NCBI RefSeq assembly: GCF_001280125.1
Contig: NZ_LGEG01000127.1
Span: forward strand, 62,001 to 126,000
From: Streptomyces sp. NRRL F-6492
Lineage (GTDB): Bacteria > Actinomycetota > Actinomycetes > Streptomycetales > Streptomycetaceae
DNA: 64,000 nt
Direction: 5' to 3'
Shown here: positions 24,820-32,343 of the stretch, one piece after another
How the letters are laid out: each line of letters begins with the position of its first letter
How positions within the stretch are numbered: the first letter of the stretch is position 1
The notes under the pieces: model-generated
Databases searched by the model: none
Seen by the model: only the letters and a program-made list of their open reading frames with translations
Told to the model about the DNA's origin: nothing
Program-made: the position numbers and the translations under genes

Positions 24820-25380
24820 TCAGCGGCTCAGGAACGCGAGCCGGGCCCGCTTCTCCGGGAGGAAGACCTCCGGCAGGTCCACCTCCGGCAGCACGACCTC
24901 CGGGCCCAGCTCGAAACCGGCCCGCACCATGCGGGCGACGGCCTTCTCGTTGGCGGCGTCGGGCTCGACCACGACCCGCGCGCGGTCCTTCAGCGTGAAC
25001 GCGATCAGCGCGGTGACGAGCTTGCCGGTGAAGCCCGGCTCCGGGGACGCGTGCGGCGCGATGAGGAAGTGCGCGCCGACGTCCCCGGGCAGCACCTCGT
25101 AGCACTCGCTCACCCGGTCGGCCGCGGGGTCGTACGTCTGGAGCAGGGCGACGGGCTCGTCGTCCCTGCTGACCAGGAAGCCGTGGTGGGTGGTGAGCGA
25201 GTCCAGGTGCGCGTAGACGTCCCGGACCTGCTCGACGGTGGTCCCGGTCATGCCCCAGAAGCGGGACCGCTCCGCGTTGACCCAGCCGTGCAGGAGCGGG
25301 GCGTCCCGGTCCGGGTCGACGGGCCTGACGGTGACGGTGCCGAAGCCCTCGACGGTCTGGACGTGAACGGCGGTGGTCAT
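24820..25380 (-). CDS. GNAT N-acyltransferase of siderophore type (DesH-like)
   Basis: A 186-residue acyltransferase of the AlcB/RhbD/IucB-like group (acetyltransferase_8). Typical features are the N-terminal FGTVTVRPVDPDRDAPLLHG and WVNAERSRFWGM, and the acyl-CoA-binding region VVVEPDAANEKAVARMVRAGF. Relatives transfer acyl groups to hydroxylamines in hydroxamate siderophores. It overlaps the penicillin-acylase gene as ATGA, so it is translated from the iron-box promoter at 27.8 kb. I recall desG (penicillin amidase) and desH (acyltransferase) described in aryl-ferrioxamine formation; this pair fits. The duplication from desC-type enzymes makes exact substrate uncertain. Confidence 0.82.
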   Translation of the reverse strand: MTTAVHVQTVEGFGTVTVRPVDPDRDAPLLHGWVNAERSRFWGMTGTTVEQVRDVYAHLDSLTTHHGFLVSRDDEPVALLQTYDPAADRVSECYEVLPGDVGAHFLIAPHASPEPGFTGKLVTALIAFTLKDRARVVVEPDAANEKAVARMVRAGFELGPEVVLPEVDLPEVFLPEKRARLAFLSR

Positions 25381-27737
25381 CCCTGCTCCTTGGTGAGGTA
25401 CTGCCAGTCGGTGGTGACGGGGGCGAGCTCGCCCCGCAGCCACAGGGGGAGTTGGTCCTGGTGGTGGGGGTCGCCGGGCACGCCGGACGCGCCGAAGGGG
25501 ACGACCCACCCGCTGCGCTCGCGGTCGGCCAGGTCCCAGACGTAGCGGGCGGCGGAGGCGCGCGCGCTCCGGTCGGTCCAGCCGGGCACGCTGGACGTGG
25601 AGAGCACGCAGTCGTGGTCCCCGGCGAGCCCCGGCCACCGCGCGTCGTCGGGGTCGGGCAGCGCCTGCCAGGGCGCGAGCCGGTGGGTGACGCCCCAGGC
25701 GGCGGGCGGCTCCCCGGCCGCGACCTCCTCCAGGGCCTCGCGGACGATCCGCTCCACGTCCCCGGCGGGCACGGGCCCGGCCGTGAGCAGGGTCTCCAGG
25801 GCGAAGGCGACGCGCGGCCCGAGGGCCAGCCAGGGCCGGAACACCTCGGGGTACGGGGCGGGGTCGCGCAGCGCCGCGAAGGCCTCGTGCCCGGCGAGGC
25901 GGCGGACGACCGCGCCCCGGACGGCCGCGTACAGACCGGCGCCGGTGCTCTCCGCGTCCATGCGCCGGTCCCAGGCGAGCAGCCGCTCCCGCACGGCCGA
26001 GGCGGCGGGGGAGAGGCCGGCTCCGGCGCCGCCGACCGCCGCGAGGAGGCGGGCCGCCGAGGGGTTGTCGGTGTCCCGGTGGACGGCGGTGGTCGTCTCC
26101 GGGGTCCAGTCGGCCGAGGCGCCGAGCAGCGCGTCGATCCGGTCCGCCCGGTGCGGCGGGGCGAACTCGACTCCCAGCGGCGCGGCCAGGCCCCGGGCGT
26201 TGGCCATCACGGCGTGCCCCCGGACCTCGGCGCGGGGCAGCGGGGCGGGCGCGTCCGCCCAGCCGTGCGCCGCGTCCCAGGCGGGCACGGTGCGCAGGGA
26301 GTTGGCCCGGGGCCGTACGGGGACGTGGCCGGCGACCCGGTGCAGCAGCCCGCCCCGCGTGTCGGCGGCCTGGACCACGTTCACCGGCTCGACCCAGCCG
26401 TCGAGGGCCGCGTCCACGTCCCCGACGGTCCGGGCCCGCAGCAGCGCGGGCAGCACCTCGAAACCGAGCCGCCCGGTGACCCGGGGCGGGTAGCGCAGGG
26501 CGAGGGCCTCCCAGCCGGCCCCCTCACCGGACCGGCCGTCCTCCGGGGCGCCGCCGACCGGGCCCTCCCCGAGGACTCCGGCCCCGGGAACGCCGCCGGC
26601 CGGAGCCCCCGCCGGGCCGCTCGCCGGCGCGCCCGCGGCCGGGCCGGCGCCGTTCGCCGTCCGGGCGTCCGCCGGGTCTTCGCCCGCGGCCCAGGCGTCC
26701 GCGGCCCAGGCGTCCGCGGCCGGGCTGTCACCCGCCGTACGGGCGTCCGCCGGGGCACTGTCCGCCGGGGCGCCGTCCGTCGGGCCCTCGGTCTCAGGGC
26801 CTCCGGTCTCCGGCTCGTCGTCCACGCCGACGATCACCGGTCCCCGGTCCGTCTCGATCACCTCGATCACGACCGGCTCCCCGCCCGCGACCTCGATCGT
26901 CTCCGTGTGGGCCGTCGCCGGGCGCCAGCCCTCGGGGCCGAGGGCCTCCACGCCCCCGTCCGGGAGCCGCCGCAGCCGCTCCCGGTAGACGTCCTGGTAG
27001 TCCGCCATCGCGTTGGTGATCGCCCAGGCCACCGGCCCGGTGTGGCCGAAGTGCGCGAGGCCGGGGACGCCCGGCACGGCGAGGCCCACCACGTCGTACG
27101 CGGGGCAGGCGAGCCGGATCTGCTGGTAGACGCCCGGCGCCTCGACGAACCGGTGCGGGTCGCCGGCCATCAGGGCCGCCCCGCTCGCGGTCCGCCCGCC
27201 CGCCACCACCCAGCCGTTGGAGCCCGCGGTGCCGGGTCCGTCCGTCGCGAACAGCTCCGTCCACTCCTCGCCGAGCCGCCGCGCGACCTCCTCCCGCCAC
27301 AGCTTGGTGGGGAAGCCCGCGAAGAGGATGTGGGTCGAGAGCCAGACGGCGAGCGGGGTCCAGGGCTCCCAGCGGCCGGGCGCGAGACCGGTCTCCGCGA
27401 ACTCGGGCGCGCGCCGCGCCCCCTCCGCCAGACCGTCGTTGACCCCGTCCACGTACGCGCGCACCCACGCGGCCGTCGGCGCGTCCGCGCGCTCCAGGTG
27501 CTCGAAGCAGCGGCGGGCGGTGTCCGCGAGCCGGACCCGCCGGGCGAAGACGTCCCAGCCGAGCTCGGCGGCGCCGAGGAACGCGGCCGTGGTCCCCCCG
27601 GCCCGGTGCCGCTCCACCTCCAGCTGCCAGGCGCGGTCACGTGCGGTGACCCGCCCCTGGGCGAAGGCGAGTTCGTCCGGGTCCCCGGCACGCAGATGCG
27701 GAACGCCCCAGGCGTCCCGGTAGACCTCGATGCTCAC
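25377..27737 (-). CDS. Penicillin acylase-family Ntn hydrolase (DesG-like)
   Basis: About 786 residues from GTG. The nucleophile Ser that becomes the beta-subunit N-terminus is in AGSNGWVVAGGRTASG (about residue 173), with the alpha chain before it. Later blocks TGPVAWAITNAMADYQDVY and HGTAVMAN-like RGHAVMANARGL are typical. Family members hydrolyse or form amide bonds; the iron box and the coupled acyltransferase suggest siderophore tailoring. About 100 residues of Ala/Pro/Gly/Asp repeat (around 305-405) are inserted in the beta chain. An in-frame ATG at 27767, only 6 bases from the iron box, is the alternative start. No signal peptide is evident, so a cytoplasmic location is likely. Confidence 0.85.
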   Translation of the reverse strand: MSIEVYRDAWGVPHLRAGDPDELAFAQGRVTARDRAWQLEVERHRAGGTTAAFLGAAELGWDVFARRVRLADTARRCFEHLERADAPTAAWVRAYVDGVNDGLAEGARRAPEFAETGLAPGRWEPWTPLAVWLSTHILFAGFPTKLWREEVARRLGEEWTELFATDGPGTAGSNGWVVAGGRTASGAALMAGDPHRFVEAPGVYQQIRLACPAYDVVGLAVPGVPGLAHFGHTGPVAWAITNAMADYQDVYRERLRRLPDGGVEALGPEGWRPATAHTETIEVAGGEPVVIEVIETDRGPVIVGVDDEPETGGPETEGPTDGAPADSAPADARTAGDSPAADAWAADAWAAGEDPADARTANGAGPAAGAPASGPAGAPAGGVPGAGVLGEGPVGGAPEDGRSGEGAGWEALALRYPPRVTGRLGFEVLPALLRARTVGDVDAALDGWVEPVNVVQAADTRGGLLHRVAGHVPVRPRANSLRTVPAWDAAHGWADAPAPLPRAEVRGHAVMANARGLAAPLGVEFAPPHRADRIDALLGASADWTPETTTAVHRDTDNPSAARLLAAVGGAGAGLSPAASAVRERLLAWDRRMDAESTGAGLYAAVRGAVVRRLAGHEAFAALRDPAPYPEVFRPWLALGPRVAFALETLLTAGPVPAGDVERIVREALEEVAAGEPPAAWGVTHRLAPWQALPDPDDARWPGLAGDHDCVLSTSSVPGWTDRSARASAARYVWDLADRERSGWVVPFGASGVPGDPHHQDQLPLWLRGELAPVTTDWQYLTKEQG
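26519..26826. repeat. Low-complexity insertion inside the DesG-like gene
   Basis: This segment encodes about 100 residues of Ala, Gly, Pro and Asp, including an exact DAWAADAWAA duplication encoded by a direct repeat near 26690-26715. It stays in frame and lies in the beta chain after VIVGVDDEPETGG. Confidence 0.75.
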
Positions 27738-27773
27738 GGAGAACCGCTCCCGTCCCTGCTTTTCCATGAATTC

Positions 27774-27792
27774 TTAGGTTAGGCTGACCTAA
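27774..27792. promoter_or_regulatory. DmdR1/IdeR iron box
   Basis: TTAGGTTAGGCTGACCTAA is a complete 19-bp iron box. It lies between the divergent penicillin-acylase and siderophore-interacting genes and overlaps their likely -10 regions, so both should be repressed by the Fe2+-bound DtxR-family regulator. Confidence 0.95.
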
Positions 27793-27827
27793 ATTAATCT
27801 ACAGTAACCAAAGGGGAGGGGATCGCG

Positions 27828-28547
27828 GTGGGTCACGGCTGGCAGGGCGCCGTTCTCAAGCTGATGCGCGGCAAGGACTTCACGTTCACCGTGACGGGGG
27901 CCGAGCAGGTCACCGAGGACTACCGGCGGGTGCACTTCACGGACGGCGGCCTCCTCGCCGCCGCCGGGGTCCACCCGACGATGTGGGTCCGCGTCTGGTT
28001 CGACAACGGCGGCAAGCCGCACCAGCGCGCCTACACCCTCGTCGACCCGGACGTGGCGGCCGGCACCTTCAGCCTGGAGTTCGCGCTCCACGACGGGGTC
28101 GCGAGCCGCTGGGCCCGGGACTGCGCCGCCGGCGACACCGTCGAGGCCACCCTCCAGGGCACCGGCTTCGAGGCCCCCGACCCGCTGCCCGGACGGCTGC
28201 TCGTGGTCGGCGACGCGGCCTCCCTGCCGGCGGTCAACTCCCTGCTCGACGCCTTCCCGGACCTCCCGGCCACCGTCTGGTTCGAGACCCAGCACGCCTC
28301 CGACGAGGAGCTGCCGTTCCGCGTCGACCCCGAGCGGCACGACCTGCGCCGGGTGCCGCGCGAGAAGGGCGGCGCCGAACTCGTCGCCCGCGTGAAGGCC
28401 GAGCTGCCCGCGCTCGCGGACGCCGCCTCGTACGTCTGGATCGCCTGCGACACCGCGACCACCCGCGCCCTCGGCGGATACGCCCGCAAGGAGCTGGCGC
28501 TGCCCAAGGAGCGCGTCCACGCCCTCGGCTACTGGCGCGAGGGCTGA
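27828..28547 (+). CDS. Siderophore-interacting protein, FAD/NAD(P)H ferric-siderophore reductase
   Basis: A 239-residue flavoprotein of the ViuB/DesF-like SIP family. The FAD-binding motif is in HQRAYTLVDPD (RxYT), a beta-barrel region precedes it, and the C-terminal SIP domain contains LLVVGDAASLPAVNSLLD and ATVWFETQHASDEELPF. It reduces iron in imported ferric siderophores in the cytosol. GTG has AGGGGAGGGG close upstream. It is divergent from the desGH-like pair and shares the iron box, so expression is expected only under iron limitation. Confidence 0.92.
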   Translation: MGHGWQGAVLKLMRGKDFTFTVTGAEQVTEDYRRVHFTDGGLLAAAGVHPTMWVRVWFDNGGKPHQRAYTLVDPDVAAGTFSLEFALHDGVASRWARDCAAGDTVEATLQGTGFEAPDPLPGRLLVVGDAASLPAVNSLLDAFPDLPATVWFETQHASDEELPFRVDPERHDLRRVPREKGGAELVARVKAELPALADAASYVWIACDTATTRALGGYARKELALPKERVHALGYWREG

Positions 28548-28867
28548 GCGCACCGGGTTGACGATCCGTTACCCCCGCGCGGAACCGGTCGTTCACACCC
28601 CTGACCGTCCCCCCGCTCGCCGTTCCCGCCCGCGCCCGCACCCGGCCTTTCGTACGAAACGCAGGGGGCGGGCGAGAACGGTTGTAGCGAAAAGAATCGA
28701 AAGTGAAGACGGAAACCCCCCTTTGGGGTGAACCGACGTCAGGTGACTGCCGGTTCACTCTCCGTGCGTAAAGATTCCGGTGTCCCAAGTCGCCGGGACC
28801 GCGCCGAGCCACCGTCCCCGTGGTGAGCGGCCGGCGACGCCATGTCTCCTGTGGGGGTTCCACCACC
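28548..28867. other. Gene-free leader region with inverted repeats before the LAETG protein
   Basis: No gene is supported. The GC content drops around 28677-28790. GTGAACCG at 28728-28735 pairs with CGGTTCAC at 28751-28758 (15-base spacer), a possible operator. GTCGCCGG at 28789-28796 pairs with CCGGCGAC at 28831-28838, with CCAC/GTGG nested inside, which would form a structured RNA leader close to the start codon. I cannot match it to a known riboswitch. Confidence 0.45.
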
Positions 28868-29866
28868 TTGAACAGCAACACCTTCCGCATGCCCGTACGC
28901 CGTTCCGCGGCCGCCGCGACCGTCGCCGCCCTGGCCGTCGGCCCCGTGCTCCTCGCGGCCCCCGCGGCGCACGCCACGGGCGGCGAAGGGCGCGCCACCG
29001 CCGTCGTCCTGCGGACCGGCCTCGACGTCTCCCTCCTCGGCAAGACGGTGAACGTGCCGCTCCGGGCCTCCCTCAACGAGGTCAGGGCGCCGGAGAGCGA
29101 GAACGAGACCGCGCTCTCCGTGAAGGTGCAGGGGGCCGAGAACGGCGAGCCGGTCGACGTCCTCAAGGCCGACGTCGCCACCTCCGGGGCCACGGTGGAC
29201 GAGGAGGGGGCCGAGGGGCACGTGAACCTCGTCAAGGCGCGCGTGCACGTCCCCGGCCTCCCGCTGCTCTCCCTCGTCGAGGTCGAGAAGGTCACCTCCA
29301 AGGCGCTGTGCGAGGTGGGGAAGCGGCCGGTCGCCGAGTCCAACGTCCTCGGCCACGTGACCGTCCTCGGCAAGAGGACCACCCTCTCCGCGGGCGGCCG
29401 GACCCAGGTCGCCGTCCCGGGCGTCGGCGAGGTCACCCTGGACCTCTCCCGCACCTCCACGACCTCCCGCACCGCCGCGGCGACCGCCCTCGAACTCAAG
29501 GTGAAGGTCAACCCGCTGAACCTGGGCGTCGCGAAGGTCGACGGCACCGTCACCCTCGCCGAGGCCACCTGCGAGACGCCCAAGGGCACCGAGCCGACGG
29601 AGAAGCCGACCGCGAAGCCCACCGCGAAGCCGACCCAGAAGCCCACCGGACGGCCTTCCGAGCAGCCGAGCCGGGAGCCCTCCGCCGAACCGAGCGACGG
29701 AGGCGGCCTCACCACGAACAACGGCGGCACCACCCCCACCCAGAACCTCGCCGAGACCGGCGGCAGCTCCACCACCCCGTACATCGCGGCCGGGGCGCTC
29801 GCCCTCGTCGTGGCGGGCGGCGGCGCGCTCGCGCTGACCCGCTCGCGGGCCCGCTCGCGCGGCTGA
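28868..29866 (+). CDS. Sortase-anchored secreted protein with LAETG sorting signal
   Basis: About 332 residues. A Sec signal peptide ends at PAAHA, followed by an extracellular region with repeated valine-rich strands and two Cys. A Pro/Thr/Lys repeat stalk follows (EKPTAKPTAKPTQKPTGRP), then the sorting signal LAETG, a hydrophobic helix and the tail RSRARSRG. LAxTG is the class E sortase signal of Streptomyces, so the protein should be covalently attached to peptidoglycan. TTG at 28868 is the likely start; ATG at 28889 is the alternative, and neither has a strong ribosome site. Function is unknown. The leader has two inverted repeats. Confidence 0.85.
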   Translation: MNSNTFRMPVRRSAAAATVAALAVGPVLLAAPAAHATGGEGRATAVVLRTGLDVSLLGKTVNVPLRASLNEVRAPESENETALSVKVQGAENGEPVDVLKADVATSGATVDEEGAEGHVNLVKARVHVPGLPLLSLVEVEKVTSKALCEVGKRPVAESNVLGHVTVLGKRTTLSAGGRTQVAVPGVGEVTLDLSRTSTTSRTAAATALELKVKVNPLNLGVAKVDGTVTLAEATCETPKGTEPTEKPTAKPTAKPTQKPTGRPSEQPSREPSAEPSDGGGLTTNNGGTTPTQNLAETGGSSTTPYIAAGALALVVAGGGALALTRSRARSRG

Positions 29867-29911
29867 CGGCCCGAGGGGGAGGCGCCGGGGGGTGCGGGGA
29901 AGGAGGACGGC

Positions 29912-29981
29912 GGGGCCCGGGGAGGGCGGCGGTGACGACGCCGCCCTCCCCGGGCCCCCGCCCGTTCCCGGGAACGGGCGG
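29912..29981. terminator. Very strong double hairpin between convergent genes
   Basis: The first hairpin has a perfect 20-bp stem (29912-29931 with 29939-29958) and a 7-base loop. It is immediately followed by a perfect 24-bp palindrome at 29958-29981 centred on TTCCCGGGAA. It lies between the LAETG gene and cobC and probably stops transcription from both sides. Confidence 0.85.
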
Positions 29982-29992
29982 CCGAGGTCTCC

Positions 29993-31051
29993 TCAGCCGC
30001 CCATCAACAGCGCCTGGTCCAGGACCTGGAGGAAGCGGTTCGTCGTCGCCCGGTCCCGGACCGCGAGCCGCAGCCAGTTCCGGTCGAGCCCCGGGAACGT
30101 GTCGCCCCGGCGGGCCGCGAAGCCCAGCGACCGCAACCGCTCCCGCACCACGTCCGCCCCGTCGATCCGCACCAGCACGAAGGGGCCCTCGGCCCCCGCC
30201 ACCGTCCGCACCTCGTCGAACTCCGCGAGGCCCGCGAGCAGATGGGCCCGCTCCATCCCGATCCGGTGCGCCGCGTGCTCGGCCTCCGCGAGCGCCGCCC
30301 GCGACATGCAGGCCTCCGCCGCCACCAGGGCGGGCGTCGACACCGGCCACAGCGGCTGCGCCCGCTCCAGGGCCGCGACCGTCTCGGGGCCGGCGAGCAC
30401 GTACCCGATCCGCAGCCCGGCCAGGCCCCAGGTCTTGGTGAGGCTCCGCAGCACCACCAGCCCCGGCACGTCCGTCCGCCCGGCCAGCGACTCCCGCTCG
30501 CCCGGCACCGCGTCCATGAAGGCCTCGTCCACCACCAGGGTCCGCCCCGGCCGGGCGAGCGCGGCGATCGTGGCGGCGGGGTGCAGCACGGAGGTCGGGT
30601 TCGTCGGGTTCCCGATCACCACCAGGTCCGCGTCCTCCGGGACCGCCGCCGGATCCAGCCGGAAGCCGTCCTCCTCGCGCAGCAGCACCCGGCCCACCGC
30701 GTGTCCGGCGTCGCGCAGCGCCGCCTCCGGCTCGGTGAACTGCGGGTGCACCACGACCGGCCGCCGCACCGGCAGCGCCCGCGCGAGCAGCACGAAGGCC
30801 TCCGCCGCGCCGGCCGTGAGCAGCACCCGGTTCGGGGGCAGGTCGTGCCGCTCGGCGACCGCGGCCCGCGCGACCCGGCCGTCGGGGTAGGCGGCGAGGC
30901 CGGTCAGGGAGTCGGCGATGCGTCTGCGCAGCCAGTCCGGAGGGGTGTCCGTCCGGACGTTGACCGCCAGGTCGATGAGCTTCTCGTCCCTGACCTCGGC
31001 GTCACCGTGGTGGCGAAGGTCGTGGGCGTCGGTATGCGTGTGCATGTCCAT
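29993..31051 (-). CDS. cobC: CobC-type PLP enzyme (L-threonine-O-3-phosphate decarboxylase, Rv2231c-like)
   Basis: A 352-residue aminotransferase-fold protein. The PLP lysine is in LRSLTKTWGLAGLRIGYVL; VIGNPTNPTSVLHP and VVDEAFMDAVPGE are family blocks related to histidinol-phosphate aminotransferase. In cobalamin synthesis this group supplies the aminopropanol phosphate arm. The N-terminus is His-rich (DMHTHTDAHDLRHHGDAE), possibly metal binding. ATG at 31051 has no good ribosome site, and the frame is open upstream through a CobE domain without any stop, so it may really be the second half of a fusion. Confidence 0.85.
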   Translation of the reverse strand: MDMHTHTDAHDLRHHGDAEVRDEKLIDLAVNVRTDTPPDWLRRRIADSLTGLAAYPDGRVARAAVAERHDLPPNRVLLTAGAAEAFVLLARALPVRRPVVVHPQFTEPEAALRDAGHAVGRVLLREEDGFRLDPAAVPEDADLVVIGNPTNPTSVLHPAATIAALARPGRTLVVDEAFMDAVPGERESLAGRTDVPGLVVLRSLTKTWGLAGLRIGYVLAGPETVAALERAQPLWPVSTPALVAAEACMSRAALAEAEHAAHRIGMERAHLLAGLAEFDEVRTVAGAEGPFVLVRIDGADVVRERLRSLGFAARRGDTFPGLDRNWLRLAVRDRATTNRFLQVLDQALLMGG

Positions 31052-31606
31052 GGCCGCCGTCGTGTGGGGGGTGGGGATGGTGGGGGGTGAGCCAGGCTCG
31101 CCAGCGATGTACCCGTGAGTTCGGGGCAACAACCGTGCGCCCGGGGCGTCTTCGCGCGGCCGAACCGGGACGGAAGCGGCGAGAGCGCACGTTACGCGCC
31201 GGGTTTTCCGCTTCGGCACGAGCAGCACGGCCCGCGCACGCGCCACGGGCTCCACCACCCCGCCCCCGTCCGCCCCCGCGCCCCCGCCCGCCGCGAGCAG
31301 AGCCGCCGCCTCCGCCACCGAGGCCGTGCCCGTCGCGGCCAGGGGCGGCGCGGACGGGTGCGGTACGGACACGGCCGCCAACTCCCCGGCCGCGAACCCC
31401 CGCACCGGCACGCCGAGCACCGCCGCCGCCCCCGCGATCCCCGGCTCCGCCGCCCGCGCGTCCAGCGTGGCGAGGGACCGGACGGCCGCGCGCGTCAGCC
31501 CCGCCTCCCGCAGGACCGCGTCCACGAGGGCCAGCACCTCGTCCACCGGAACGCCCGGCCGGGCGCCCGCACCGAGGTGCGCGGACGCCTCCCCATCCGA
31601 TAGCAA
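31052..31606 (-). CDS. cobE: CobE/CbiG C-terminal domain, in frame with cobC with no stop between
   Basis: From TTG at 31606 the frame encodes GAGARPGVPVDEVLALVDAV, LDARAAEPGIAGAAAVLGVP and a Ser-Val-Ala block that match the CbiG C-terminal/CobE family of cobalt-precorrin metabolism. It ends near LLVPKRKTRRVTCALA. No stop codon follows; about 45 Pro/Gly-rich residues lead directly into the CobC methionine. If this domain is translated, a CobE-CobC fusion of about 537 residues must result. The TTG start is only 6 bases from the divergent ZIP ATG, with a poor ribosome site, so a non-functional remnant is possible. Confidence 0.6.
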
Positions 31607-31612
31607 AGCCCC

Positions 31613-32341
31613 ATGGCTGTGGTCGTCGCGCTCGGCGCGTTCCTCATGACGCTCTTCGGAGGATGGGTCGCCGGGCGCGTCACCGACCGGCGTCACCTCG
31701 TCCTCGGACTCGCCGGCGGGCTCATGCTCGGCGTCGTCGGACTCGACCTCCTGCCCGAGGCCCTGGAGGCCGCCGGGCAGGAGGTGTTCGGCGTCCCGGA
31801 GGCCCTGCTGCTCTTCGTCGGCGGCTTCCTCTTCGCCCACGTCGTGGAGCGCCTGCTCGCCGTACGCCGGGCCGCGCACGGGGTCGCGGCCGACGAGAGG
31901 GTGCCCCAGGTGGGCATGACGGCCGCCGCCGCGATGGTCGGCCACAGCCTCATGGACGGCATCGCGCTCGGCGCCGCCTTCCAGGTCGGCGGCGGCATGG
32001 GCGCCACCGTCGCCCTCGCCGTCATCACCCACGACTTCGCCGACGGCTTCAACACGTACACGATCACGAGCCTCTACGGGAACGCGCGCCGCAAGGCCCT
32101 CGCGATGCTCGTCGCGGACGCCGTCGCCCCGGTTCTCGGCGCCGCCTCCACTCTGCTGTTCACCCTTCCGGAGGAACTTCTTGGCAGCTATCTCGGCTTC
32201 TTCGGCGGCGCCCTGCTCTACCTCGCCGCCGCCGAGATCCTGCCCGAGGCCCACCACGACCACCCCGCCCGTTCCACCCTGCTGTGTACGGTGGCGGGCG
32301 TCGGCTTCATCTGGCTCGTGGTGGGGGCCTCCGGGGGCTGA
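31613..32341 (+). CDS. ZIP-family metal transporter
   Basis: A 242-residue membrane protein with about 7-8 helices. The TM4 and TM5 metal-site motifs are VGHSLMDGIALGAAFQVGGG and VITHDFADGFNTYTI, the His/Asp pattern of ZIP permeases, which import Zn2+, Fe2+ or related divalent ions. The loop HHDHPARS near the end is His-rich. Its position inside a cobalamin gene region allows the idea of cobalt supply, but the family is usually zinc-selective, so this is inference. The stop is 2 bases from that of convergent cobB. Confidence 0.88.
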   Translation: MAVVVALGAFLMTLFGGWVAGRVTDRRHLVLGLAGGLMLGVVGLDLLPEALEAAGQEVFGVPEALLLFVGGFLFAHVVERLLAVRRAAHGVAADERVPQVGMTAAAAMVGHSLMDGIALGAAFQVGGGMGATVALAVITHDFADGFNTYTITSLYGNARRKALAMLVADAVAPVLGAASTLLFTLPEELLGSYLGFFGGALLYLAAAEILPEAHHDHPARSTLLCTVAGVGFIWLVVGASGG

Positions 32342-32343
32342 CC

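Noticed and set aside
26519..26826. Frameshift pair in the DesG-like gene
   Set aside because: The low-complexity stretch is continuous in frame on both sides with conserved acylase sequence.
24820..28547. Beta-lactam biosynthesis or resistance genes
   Set aside because: Penicillin-acylase fold alone suggested this, but the iron box, SIP and siderophore-type acyltransferase point to iron metabolism.
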